Assembly: GCF_900107115.1 (NCBI RefSeq)
Contig: NZ_FNOS01000006.1
Span: forward strand, 1 to 64,000
DNA from: Salimicrobium album
Lineage (GTDB): Bacteria; Bacillota; Bacilli; Bacillales; Halobacillaceae
DNA: 64,000 nucleotides
Direction: 5' to 3'
Part shown: in pieces, positions 24,778 through 33,398 of the stretch
How the letters are laid out: the number at the start of each line of letters is the position of its first letter
Position numbering within the stretch: position 1 is the first letter of the stretch
Position numbers and translations under genes: made by a program
Notes under the pieces: model-generated
Databases searched by the model: none
What the model saw: only the letters and a program-made list of their open reading frames with translations
Told to the model about the DNA's origin: nothing

Positions 24778-26070
24778 TTGGCAATACTTGCAACAGCGAT
24801 ATTTCTTGCAACGCTGGTTCTCGTAATCTGGCAGCCGAAAAATCTCGGTATCGGATGGTCCGCCTGTGCCGGGGCAATAGTAGCCCTGATACTGGGAGTC
24901 GTAGATTTCGGTGATGTGCTGGACGTAACGGGAATCGTCTGGAATGCAACGCTTGCATTCGTAGCAGTTATACTTATATCTTTAATTTTGGATGAAATCG
25001 GTTTTTTCGAATGGGCAGCTTTACATATGGCCCGGATTGCCAAAGGGAACGGAAAGTTGATGTTTGTTTACGTAACGTTGCTCGGGGCAGTGGTAGCAGC
25101 TCTTTTTGCTAACGACGGGGCCGCGCTAATCCTTACCCCGATTGTACTGGCGATGGTGCGGAATCTGAATTTCAAAGAAGCGATGATTCTTCCCTTTATC
25201 ATGGCCAGCGGCTTCATTGCCGATACGACTTCTCTTCCATTTATCGTAAGTAATCTGGTGAACATCGTATCTGCGGACTTTTTCGACATAGGGTTCGTCG
25301 AGTATGCGTCACGGATGGTTATACCGAATCTGTTCTCGCTGATTGCGAGTATAATCGTACTGTACGTGTTTTTCCGCAAAGATATGCCGGAGCATTATGA
25401 TTTGAGTCAGCTGAAAGTTCCGAAAGAAGCGATTAGGGACCATGAGATGTTCCGTATGTCCTGGGGTGTCCTCGGTCTCCTGCTCATCGGGTATTTCATT
25501 AGTGAACCGTTCGGCATTCCGGTTTCCATCATTGCCGGCCTCATCGCTGTCTTTTTCCTGCTGATGGCCCGAAGAAGCAGTGCTGTCGAGACGATGAATG
25601 TGGTCAAAGGAGCGCCGTGGGCTATCGTGTTTTTCTCTCTCGGCATGTATATCGTCGTATACGGACTCCGTAATGCAGGACTGACGGACATACTGGCCGG
25701 TGTTATCCAGACTGCGGCGAACCAGGGTATGTTCTCTGCTACGGTGTCGATGGGCTTCATTGCGGCGATTCTTTCCTCGGTGATGAACAATATGCCGACC
25801 GTTATGATCGATGCTTTGGCCATAGCGGAGACGAATACTTCGGGGGCAATTCGGGAATCTCTTATATACGCGAACGTTATCGGTTCCGACCTCGGTCCGA
25901 AAATTACTCCTATCGGGTCGCTGGCTACGCTTCTGTGGCTGCACGTACTGTCGATGAAGGGGTTCCGTATTTCCTGGGGATACTATTTCAAAGTAGGAAT
26001 TGTTCTTACTGTACCTACCCTGTTCATTACGCTGGTCGGATTGTATCTATGGCTTACATTTATACTTTAG
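24778..26070 (+). CDS. arsB: Arsenite efflux membrane protein ArsB
   Basis: A 430-residue integral membrane protein of the ArsB family with 11 or 12 helices that extrudes arsenite. [15 protein letters not shown] and [13 protein letters not shown] are the paired conserved loops of the two halves. The only in-frame start near the ribosome site is the TTG at 24778; the two ATG codons just before it are in other frames. Confidence 0.94.
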   Translation: MAILATAIFLATLVLVIWQPKNLGIGWSACAGAIVALILGVVDFGDVLDVTGIVWNATLAFVAVILISLILDEIGFFEWAALHMARIAKGNGKLMFVYVTLLGAVVAALFANDGAALILTPIVLAMVRNLNFKEAMILPFIMASGFIADTTSLPFIVSNLVNIVSADFFDIGFVEYASRMVIPNLFSLIASIIVLYVFFRKDMPEHYDLSQLKVPKEAIRDHEMFRMSWGVLGLLLIGYFISEPFGIPVSIIAGLIAVFFLLMARRSSAVETMNVVKGAPWAIVFFSLGMYIVVYGLRNAGLTDILAGVIQTAANQGMFSATVSMGFIAAILSSVMNNMPTVMIDALAIAETNTSGAIRESLIYANVIGSDLGPKITPIGSLATLLWLHVLSMKGFRISWGYYFKVGIVLTVPTLFITLVGLYLWLTFIL

Positions 26071-26085
26071 AAAGGAGAATGCGTT

Positions 26086-26505
26086 ATGAGTAAACCGATA
26101 ATCTACTTTTTATGTACGGGGAATTCCTGCCGCAGTCAGATGGCGGAGGGTTTCGGTGAAAAGTATCTGGGTGACAGGTATGAAGTGAAATCAGCAGGAA
26201 TCGAAGCGCACGGGCTGAACCCGAAAGCTGTGGAGGCGATGGAGGAAAAAGGGATAGATATCAGCGGACAGTCGTCGGAAGTTATCGATGACGTCGTGTT
26301 GAACCGCGCCGCTTACGCAATTACGCTGTGCGGGGATGCGAACGACAAGTGCCCGATGACCCCTATTCAAGTTGTGCGCTACCATTGGGGATTCGATGAT
26401 CCGGCACGTGCAGAAGGAACGGAAGAAGAGAAGTGGGAAGTCTTCCGCCGGGTACGTGACGAAATCGAAGAAAGAATAAAACGATTCGCCGACGAAGAAG
26501 CATAA
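26086..26505 (+). CDS. arsC: Arsenate reductase, thioredoxin-coupled
   Basis: A 139-residue enzyme of the low-molecular-weight phosphatase fold that reduces arsenate to arsenite for ArsB. The P-loop CTGNSCRS gives Cys10, and the redox relay Cys82 and Cys89 is intact (CGDANDKCP), which marks the thioredoxin-dependent class. The start follows AAAGGAG. It is the last gene of the operon. Confidence 0.96.
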   Translation: MSKPIIYFLCTGNSCRSQMAEGFGEKYLGDRYEVKSAGIEAHGLNPKAVEAMEEKGIDISGQSSEVIDDVVLNRAAYAITLCGDANDKCPMTPIQVVRYHWGFDDPARAEGTEEEKWEVFRRVRDEIEERIKRFADEEA

Positions 26506-26765
26506 AGAAAAGCGAAGCCATTCGCTTATAAGTTCTAAGATAAGCAGGTATTCCAGACTTCGGGTGCTCTGGCCCGAAACAGGAGGGCCGGCTTACCTTA
26601 CGGACTTCTGGAAGTTGCAGCTGGATCAAGAAAAGCGTAAGCGTCCGATTAGAAACAAGGGCATAAGCAGACCGGTCACGTGAAAGGCGGTTTTTCCTTC
26701 CACTGATCCGTGCTGCTTATGACATGAATTTCTGGACGCTGAAGCTGGATCACGAAAAGCGGAAC
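26506..26765. repeat. Hairpin repeat block 3: modules A and B, inverted
   Basis: This block is the reverse complement of the A-B arrangement: module A at 26531-26610 and module B at 26651-26735. It starts within a few bases of the arsC stop codon and fills most of the gap to the convergent ATP-grasp gene. Confidence 0.9.
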
Positions 26766-26795
26766 CCGCGTCTATGACCATGATTTAATGAATAA

Positions 26796-26845
26796 CAGAG
26801 GCACCAGAACCGAAAAACTATCGTTCGGTTCTGGTGCCTCTGTTT
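26796..26845. terminator. Bidirectional terminator between arsC and the ATP-grasp gene
   Basis: A nearly perfect 19-pair stem (CAGAGGCACCAGAACCGAA with its complement) lies between convergent genes, with an AT-rich loop and TGTTTGGTTTT after it. Confidence 0.85.
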
Positions 26846-26860
26846 GGTTTTATTGGGAAC

Positions 26861-28084
26861 TTATTCTTTTTCAAAAGGCGGGTGCTGCTTGAATTTCTTA
26901 TAAAAGTTCATAGTGGAAGCATATACGTAGAAGCGTCGTTTGGGGTTTTTTTCCACACTGAAGTTAAACATAGGGTTTATGGCTTTATTTTCCTTGAACA
27001 TTCTCTTTATCGTCTTCTTGAGTTCGCTGTCTGCGATGTATTTCAACAAAAGCTTCTTGGGAACGACCGTATAAAGCTTTTCATTTTCCGCTTTCACAGG
27101 AGTGATCTCCCGTTTCTGCAGATGCTCTTCTACGTAATATTCTACAGGGTTGTGTCCTCCAACTGTCATATAATAGTTACTTCGTCCCAAACGGGGGTTC
27201 AGTTCGAAAAACTTATATTTTCCGTCTCTTTGGTCATACTTAATATCAAAGTTCGCAATTCCTGTGAAACCGGTATGTTCCACGATTTTCTTTGCATGTT
27301 CGACTACTTCGTCGTTACTGAACGTTCTTATAGCCAAAGGGTTCCCTCTGCCACCGGGTGTGTGGTCTTCCAGCAGCACCTGGCCATACGACGCCAACTT
27401 CGTTTCGCCATCCTGACCCACATACAAAGTCAATATCCTCATTGCTGAATCATCACCCGGTACATATTCCTGCAGGATGACACTTTTATGAAGACCGGCT
27501 TTTTTAAGTCTGGCAGTGACATCCTCAAGTTCCTCCTGGTTCTCGCATATGAATACTTTCTTCTTACCTTCGAAATCGGTGGATTCATACAGGGCCCGGT
27601 CGGTAGGCTTTATAACCACGGGGAAGGAAAAGTTCACATCGTCGCCCGGAGAGGCATCATCATTCAAATAGGTGTATTTCGGGTAAGGGACTCCTACTTT
27701 TTCACAAATATCGTAGAAACTTGTCTTATGGATTATTTTTTGAAGCGTCTGATTGTCCACATACGGAATAACCCAGTCATCGCCAAGTTTTCCATGGAAA
27801 TCAACGATGGATTCAATATGCCAGTCGTTGCTTCCAATAAGTATTTTCGGCTGATCAGGGTACATGCTGCCGATTTCTTTCAATTTGGCGAGCAAAACAT
27901 CTTCCTCTCCCATCGACTTTTCTGTCATAGGGACAATAATGGACGACTTGTCTATCGGTCCTGCAGTCTGTTTGGAAAGACTGATCGACTTTACATTATA
28001 GGCTTCGTGAAAGGAGCGGACGATACTGTACGTGCCGATATTCGCTCCAAGAACTACGGGGATAAATGGTTGTTGTTTGAGCAT
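26861..28084 (-). CDS. ATP-grasp carboxylate-amine ligase
   Basis: A 407-residue ATP-grasp enzyme. The central part holds the nucleotide-binding lysines (VVIKPTDRALYES), the acidic loop (ILQEYVPGDDSAMR) and the metal-binding FFELNPRLGRSNYY. The family joins a carboxylate to an amine at the cost of ATP; the nearest characterised relatives I know are D-aspartate ligases and related amino-acid ligases. The substrate is not readable. The start at 28084 was chosen because AAGGAG lies eight bases upstream, between it and the earlier ATG. A terminator-like hairpin precedes it by 23 bases. It lies downstream of the amidinohydrolase and exporter genes on the same strand. Confidence 0.8.
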   Translation of the reverse strand: MLKQQPFIPVVLGANIGTYSIVRSFHEAYNVKSISLSKQTAGPIDKSSIIVPMTEKSMGEEDVLLAKLKEIGSMYPDQPKILIGSNDWHIESIVDFHGKLGDDWVIPYVDNQTLQKIIHKTSFYDICEKVGVPYPKYTYLNDDASPGDDVNFSFPVVIKPTDRALYESTDFEGKKKVFICENQEELEDVTARLKKAGLHKSVILQEYVPGDDSAMRILTLYVGQDGETKLASYGQVLLEDHTPGGRGNPLAIRTFSNDEVVEHAKKIVEHTGFTGIANFDIKYDQRDGKYKFFELNPRLGRSNYYMTVGGHNPVEYYVEEHLQKREITPVKAENEKLYTVVPKKLLLKYIADSELKKTIKRMFKENKAINPMFNFSVEKNPKRRFYVYASTMNFYKKFKQHPPFEKE

Positions 28085-28106
28085 AATGGACTCCTTTTTC
28101 ATTATT

Positions 28107-28150
28107 TTATAGATAAAAAGCCCGAACTGAAATAATAGTCCGGAAGCTCC
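28107..28150 (-). terminator. Terminator-like hairpin just upstream of the ATP-grasp gene
   Basis: On the minus strand an eight-pair stem with two wobbles (GGACT...AGTTC core) is followed by CTTTTTATC. The ATP-grasp start is only about 23 bases further on, leaving no room for a promoter, so expression of that gene needs read-through. Confidence 0.55.
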
Positions 28151-28272
28151 TGTATAAACGGTTGGTAAGCCAAGAATTATTGTAACATCGTTTTCATTTA
28201 CATTCTAGACAACTTTGCCCCTTTATGAAAACACTGGGTGCAGGAATTCAGGGGTAAGCAGGGTGCGCCTTT

Positions 28273-29127
28273 TCAATCTCTGATCAGCGGCAGGGTGCAG
28301 CAGCGGAAGGAACCGCCTGATTTAATGATTTCCGAAAAATCATGTTCGATAACGTGGAATCCGAGTGAACGTAATTCGTTGTTCATTCTTTCCTGGAAAG
28401 GGAGGCTGACTACGGTGCGGTTTCCGAGAGACAGGATGTTAGGTCCCATGTAAAACCGTTCGTTCTCTGTGACCGGTATCGTAACCGGATACCGGGTTTT
28501 AATTTTCCGGAGTCCCCCTTCTGAGAAAGCGGGAGGATAAACGATGGCAGTTTCCTGATCCAGGATGGAAAGGACACAGTCGAGGTGAAGTATGTCTTCT
28601 TCCAGCGGCAGGGGTTCGACCGAATAGCCGGGGAACCTCTTCTTCAAATCTTTCACTGCGTCGCTGGATGTACGTTTGGCACGTCCCACCCATATAACGT
28701 CCCCGTCTGTGAGAACGTCGCCTCCTTCAATGTGACCGTCCGGGGAACGTTCATAAGGGATGGAGTACATATCAAGCCATTCTTTCAGTCTTTCGGATTC
28801 GCCCTGACGTACGGGTTCTTCCATAGAAGCGAGGACCAGCCTTTCTCCGACAGCAAAAGCAACATCTCTTGTGAAAACCTGTTCGGGGAGATCCGGGAAA
28901 GCCGGTAACTCAAGGACTTCAACTCCGTTTTTTCGCAGTATATCCAGGAAACCGGCATGTTCACCGGCGGCACGTTCCCGGTTTATGTTCGAATTTTTAT
29001 AGTGTTTTTGTGTTTCATTGATCGGTTCCGTTATTTTCATATAATCGGGCGGGGTGACAATCACTTTTTTTAAAGAGCCGTATTCGTTGGTACAGCTTAC
29101 ACGGGAGTGGGGTGCAGTTTCTTCCAT
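28273..29127 (-). CDS. Amidinotransferase-fold hydrolase (DDAH/arginine deiminase-like)
   Basis: A 284-residue guanidino-modifying enzyme. FTRDVAF, HIEGGDV (catalytic His near 131) and the C-terminal GGSFRCCTLPL (nucleophilic Cys) are the family's catalytic motifs. Members hydrolyse arginine or methylated arginines to citrulline. It resembles Bacillus YkgA. The exporter gene ends 62 bases before its start on the same strand, and the ATP-grasp ligase follows. Confidence 0.85.
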   Translation of the reverse strand: MEETAPHSRVSCTNEYGSLKKVIVTPPDYMKITEPINETQKHYKNSNINRERAAGEHAGFLDILRKNGVEVLELPAFPDLPEQVFTRDVAFAVGERLVLASMEEPVRQGESERLKEWLDMYSIPYERSPDGHIEGGDVLTDGDVIWVGRAKRTSSDAVKDLKKRFPGYSVEPLPLEEDILHLDCVLSILDQETAIVYPPAFSEGGLRKIKTRYPVTIPVTENERFYMGPNILSLGNRTVVSLPFQERMNNELRSLGFHVIEHDFSEIIKSGGSFRCCTLPLIRD

Positions 29128-29189
29128 AAGCTCTTCTCCTCCTGAGTTAAGGTACCTCTGTTTTCCCCCTCGGGCTTCCTGTCAAACGT

Positions 29190-30398
29190 TCAGACCTTTT
29201 TGACTGCGTAAGGCCGGGCTAACGTAAAGAAAGTAACGAGGCCGAGTGAGGAAGTCGAAAACAGAATGAGCCCCATAGGCACGGCTGTCGATTCATCCAG
29301 TCCGGCGAGCGGTGAAGCGGCAGCCCCGAACAGGAGAGGAAGCATGCCGAGTACGGCACTTGCACTCCCGGCCCGGTGCCCCTGTTTCTCCATAGCCAGG
29401 GTAAAAGTACTGGTAAGTACCATCCCCATGCAAGTCATATAAATGAAGATGGATATGACGAGAGTGGGCAGAGGTCCTTTCGTGATCGTCATGATCAGGA
29501 GAAAAAACGTCGCAGCCACAGCAGTAATGACGGCGGTCTGGAGCAGTTTCCGCTCGTGGATGATCCCTCCGAGACGTCCGATCAGAAAGCTCCCTGTAAT
29601 AATGGCAAGCCCGTTAATTCCGAACAGGATACTGAACACTTGGGGACTCACTCCGTAGATCCCCTGATAAACGAACGGTGTACCCGATACGTAGGCGAAG
29701 CTTCCTCCGTGAACGAAGCCGATTGTGAGAGCGTAGCCGATGAAGGAGCGATCCACGAGCAGCCGCCCGATCGTTTTTACGGAAGCACCGACGGAACTCG
29801 GGGTCCTTCTTTCTTTCGGGAGCGTCTCCGGCAGTTTCCACGTCACGGTAAATACGATAATCAGGCCGAGTAAGGAGAGAAAGTAAAAAATCGTGTGCCA
29901 TGAAGAAAAAGGGAACCATAAAATCGCTCCGCCGGCCATCGGTGCAATCATCGGTGCTGTAGCATTGATGACCATCAGAAGAGCGAAAAATTTCGTCAGC
30001 TCCCTCCCGTCGAACACGTCACGGACGACAGCACGGGAAAGGACGACTCCTGCGGAGGCCGTGAATCCCTGGAGAAATCTTGCGATGATGAGAATATAAA
30101 TATTCGGAGCAAGCGCACAGAGCAGGGATGCGATAGCGAACAGAAACAGGAAAACTGTGAGCGGTCTTTTTCTGCCCGAAGCATCACTGATGGGGCCGAC
30201 AACGATTTGACCTATCGCAAGTCCGATGAGGCAGGCGGTTAAGCTCAGCTGGACCATGGAAGCGGTCGTCGCGAGGTCCCGGGCGATTCCCGGGAAACTC
30301 GGTAAATACATATCTATATTGAGCGGCCCCATAATCCCCAGCATTCCAAGCAGAAGGGCCAGGCCGAAACGTTCCTTTCCGGTCGGATTATGTAACAT
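29190..30398 (-). CDS. Bcr/CflA-family MFS exporter
   Basis: A 402-residue transporter with 12 membrane segments. NIDMYLPSFPGIARDL at the end of helix 1 and the loop GPISDASGRKRPL are typical of the Bcr/CflA drug and small-molecule efflux group. The start at 30398 follows AGAGGTG; the in-frame extension to 30452 is polar and lacks a ribosome site. It is the first gene of the three-gene minus-strand set. Confidence 0.88.
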   Translation of the reverse strand: MLHNPTGKERFGLALLLGMLGIMGPLNIDMYLPSFPGIARDLATTASMVQLSLTACLIGLAIGQIVVGPISDASGRKRPLTVFLFLFAIASLLCALAPNIYILIIARFLQGFTASAGVVLSRAVVRDVFDGRELTKFFALLMVINATAPMIAPMAGGAILWFPFSSWHTIFYFLSLLGLIIVFTVTWKLPETLPKERRTPSSVGASVKTIGRLLVDRSFIGYALTIGFVHGGSFAYVSGTPFVYQGIYGVSPQVFSILFGINGLAIITGSFLIGRLGGIIHERKLLQTAVITAVAATFFLLIMTITKGPLPTLVISIFIYMTCMGMVLTSTFTLAMEKQGHRAGSASAVLGMLPLLFGAAASPLAGLDESTAVPMGLILFSTSSLGLVTFFTLARPYAVKKV

Positions 30399-30541
30399 GG
30401 ATTGAACACCTCTTTTGTCGTTATATCCCTCCATTTTATACCTCTGTGTCACAATATGCTAACCCTTACCCATAAAAAAATGAATGTTTTTCTACCGAGG
30501 AGGGTATGGGGGAGTAGGAAGATTTATAGGAGGGGTCATTT

Positions 30542-31495
30542 ATGACATATAAGACAGTTATACTCGGCACAGGACCTGCAGGACTTACAGCAGCGATTTA
30601 CCTGGCCCGCGCGAATATGGAACCGCTGGTCATCGAAGGACCGGAACCGGGAGGGCAGCTTACCCTGACTACGGAAGTGGAGAACTACCCCGGTTTTGCG
30701 GACGGTATTATGGGTCCGCAGCTGATGGATGATATGAAGAAACAGGCCGAACGTTTCGGAGCCGAATTCAAAAGAGGATGGGTGGAAGAGGTGGATACTT
30801 CCGACCGCCCTTTCAAACTGAAAATCAACGGTATGGAGGATATTGAAACGAGAAGCCTGCTTATCTCTACCGGGGCCTCCGCCAAAATGCTCGGAATTCC
30901 CGGGGAGAAAGAGAACATAGGGAAAGGCGTAAGCACCTGCGCTACGTGTGACGGCTTCTTTTTCCGCGATAAGAAACTGGTTGTAGTCGGGGGCGGAGAT
31001 TCCGCGATGGAAGAAGCGAACTTTTTGACGAAGTTTGCAAGGGAAGTGCAGATCGTCCACCGGCGCAACGAACTGAGAGCTTCCAAAATCATGCAGGACC
31101 GTGCCAAAGCCAACGAAAAAATAACGTGGGCACTTAATAAGTCACCGGTGGAAATGCAGTCGGACGGTCTGAAGATAAGTGGACTCAAAGTGCAGGATAA
31201 CGATACAGGAGAAGAAGAAGTCATTGAAACGGACGGAGTATTCGTAGCTATCGGCCACAATCCGAATACGGAGTTCGTGAGAGGAAAACTGGACATGGAT
31301 GAAAAAGGGTATCTGCTCGTGGATCCCGGAACGACCAATACGAACGTAGATGGTATATTCGCCTGCGGTGATGTGCAGGATGCGAAGTATCGTCAGGCGG
31401 TTACAGCTGCCGGTACAGGTTGCATGGCAGCGATGGACGCCGAACGTTTTCTGGAAGGCGAAGCAGTTATCGACTGGAGTCAGACTTTATCGTAA
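30542..31495 (+). CDS. Thioredoxin reductase-like flavoprotein
   Basis: A 317-residue FAD protein of the low-molecular-weight thioredoxin reductase type. It has GTGPAGLTAA for FAD, the redox pair Cys133 and Cys136 in CATCDGFFF, an NADPH-binding GGGDSAMEEA and the HRR motif. The final FAD motif is GIFACGDVQD. It should use NADPH to reduce thioredoxin or a related partner. The start at 30542 follows AGGAGG. It is monocistronic. The trxB at the usual clpP-hpr locus is not in the window, so this could be a second copy. Confidence 0.88.
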   Translation: MTYKTVILGTGPAGLTAAIYLARANMEPLVIEGPEPGGQLTLTTEVENYPGFADGIMGPQLMDDMKKQAERFGAEFKRGWVEEVDTSDRPFKLKINGMEDIETRSLLISTGASAKMLGIPGEKENIGKGVSTCATCDGFFFRDKKLVVVGGGDSAMEEANFLTKFAREVQIVHRRNELRASKIMQDRAKANEKITWALNKSPVEMQSDGLKISGLKVQDNDTGEEEVIETDGVFVAIGHNPNTEFVRGKLDMDEKGYLLVDPGTTNTNVDGIFACGDVQDAKYRQAVTAAGTGCMAAMDAERFLEGEAVIDWSQTLS

Positions 31496-31514
31496 AATAA
31501 AAAACAGAGCACTG

Positions 31515-31570
31515 AACCGGTCCGGAGGCGGTACATCTTAAATGATGGAACGTTCCCGGGCCGGTTTTTT
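31515..31570 (+). terminator. Terminator after the thioredoxin reductase gene
   Basis: AACCGGTCCGG pairs with CCGGGCCGGTT (one wobble) over a long loop, followed by six T. Confidence 0.8.
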
Positions 31571-31667
31571 ATAGGTCCATGAAGAAGAACTGCTTTTCTT
31601 TAAATTCCCTGCTGTATCGCGTATAATTAATTGTGAAATGATTCACGTTGGAAAGGCGGTAACGGGA

Positions 31668-33398
31668 ATGAAAGAATGGAATCTGCTGTTGAAAAAAGAG
31701 TGGAAAAAAGTTTCGGTGATTGTTCTCGCTGCCCTACTGCTGGCTGTAAGTATTATCGGGCAGGGGTATCTGTTCGTTACAATCGTGGACCGCGTTTTTG
31801 TAGAAGGGGGAGGTCTGTCGGCTGTGCTCGTACCGCTGACACTCCTGCTCGGAGTATTGTGGATCCGTACGGGTGTCAGTACTGCGATAGCCCGCACCGG
31901 GGTCCGGCTGGCCTCGAGAGCCAAACGTATGATGAGAGAACGGCTGCTTCACAAAATATCGGGAGCATCCGTCGGGGAATCCGGACAGGTGGAAGCCGGG
32001 CGGCGGGTGAGCGTTTTCATGGATGCAGTGGAAGAGACGGACAGTTATTTCAGCGGCTACGTGCCTCAGGTGATCCAGTCACTGATCGTACCTCTTTTCC
32101 TTTTTGTCACGATTGCAGTTATCCATTTGAACTCCGCTTTTATCATCCTGGCCACTTCGCCGTTCATTCCGCTTTTTTATATAATCATCGGGATGAAAAC
32201 AAAAGAGAAGTCAGAGGAGAAAGTGGAGGAAATGAATGAACTGTCCGGAAAATTCCTCGATATTTTGCAGGGCCTGACCACGCTGAAACTGTTCCGTAAA
32301 GCGAAAGCACAGAAAGAGACGATTGAAACCAGCAGTCTGAGGTTCCGGGATGCGACGATGGAAGTGCTGAAAACGGCGTTCGTGTCTTCCCTCATGTTGG
32401 AACTCATTTCTATGCTGAGCATCGGCCTCATTGCTCTTGAAATTGCTCTGCAGCTGATCATATTTGAAAACATGAATTTTTTCACAGCTTTCTTCATTCT
32501 TATTCTCGCGCCCGAGTTCTACAACTATCTGAAGCAGCTCGGTTTCGCTTTTCATACAGGTCGAACAAGCATGGGTGCAGCGTCAAAGGTTTTTGAGGAG
32601 ATCAACAAACCGGAAGACGGGATGCAGTGGGGGGAGAAAGAGCTTTCTTTATCCTGCCCGCCTCATATCGTGCTTCGTGACGCAACGCATCGTTATGGAG
32701 AAGACGGGTTTTACACCGGACCTGTCAGCGTAGACCTTACGCCGGGGAAAAACCTTGCGATTGCCGGACGGACCGGTTCCGGAAAATCGACGCTCCTACA
32801 CCTGATTAGCGGACTGATGCCGGTGAAGGAAGGAACGATCGAGGTGGAAGAGGAGGACCTGCACGAGTATCGTGAGGATGAATGGATGAATCACGTCAGC
32901 TATATTTCCCAGGATCCCTACATCTTCTCGGGAACATTGAAAGAAAATATTATTATCGGAGCCGGTGGACGGTCTTCTCCGGAAGAAGTGGAGACCGCCT
33001 TGAGAAAAGCAGGTCTTTACGAGTTGACGCAGCGATTGGAAGACGGGATGAATACCCCGTTAGGAGAAGGGGGGAGAGGTCTTTCCGGAGGAGAAAAACA
33101 GCGGCTGGCGCTCGCCCGGGCATTCCTGAAAGATCCGTACATCGTTCTTCTCGATGAACCTACAACCGGGCTGGACCTGGAGACGGAACGTATTCTGAGC
33201 GAATCACTGACGGAACTGTCGCAGCACGCAACGATGATTACGGTGGCCCACCGCCTGCATACTATACGGGAAGCGGATGAAATTCTGTTTCTGGAAGACG
33301 GCCGTGTGGCAGGTCAGGGCACACATGAAGAACTTTTCGGCACAGTGGATGAATACCGCCGGATGACGACGGCGAGCCAGGGAGTGGAAGTGCAATGA
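31668..33398 (+). CDS. cydD: ABC exporter subunit CydD
   Basis: A 576-residue fused permease-ATPase. Six membrane segments occupy the first 310 residues. The ATPase has GRTGSGKST, LSGGEKQRLALA and LLDEPTTGLD. With CydC it forms a heterodimer that is needed for assembly of cytochrome bd oxidase; heme and thiol compounds have been reported as substrates. The start at 31668 follows GAAAGGCGG. It overlaps cydC by four bases. The oxidase genes cydAB are not in this window. Confidence 0.88.
   Translation: MKEWNLLLKKEWKKVSVIVLAALLLAVSIIGQGYLFVTIVDRVFVEGGGLSAVLVPLTLLLGVLWIRTGVSTAIARTGVRLASRAKRMMRERLLHKISGASVGESGQVEAGRRVSVFMDAVEETDSYFSGYVPQVIQSLIVPLFLFVTIAVIHLNSAFIILATSPFIPLFYIIIGMKTKEKSEEKVEEMNELSGKFLDILQGLTTLKLFRKAKAQKETIETSSLRFRDATMEVLKTAFVSSLMLELISMLSIGLIALEIALQLIIFENMNFFTAFFILILAPEFYNYLKQLGFAFHTGRTSMGAASKVFEEINKPEDGMQWGEKELSLSCPPHIVLRDATHRYGEDGFYTGPVSVDLTPGKNLAIAGRTGSGKSTLLHLISGLMPVKEGTIEVEEEDLHEYREDEWMNHVSYISQDPYIFSGTLKENIIIGAGGRSSPEEVETALRKAGLYELTQRLEDGMNTPLGEGGRGLSGGEKQRLALARAFLKDPYIVLLDEPTTGLDLETERILSESLTELSQHATMITVAHRLHTIREADEILFLEDGRVAGQGTHEELFGTVDEYRRMTTASQGVEVQ

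Noticed and set aside
28180-28200. cre-like site upstream of the ATP-grasp gene (minus strand ATGAAAACGATGTTA)
   Set aside because: It lacks the final conserved C and lies off any clear promoter.
30484-30510. GTTTTT ... GGGTAT, sigma-B-like, before the thioredoxin reductase gene
   Set aside because: The spacer is only ten bases, too short for sigma-B.
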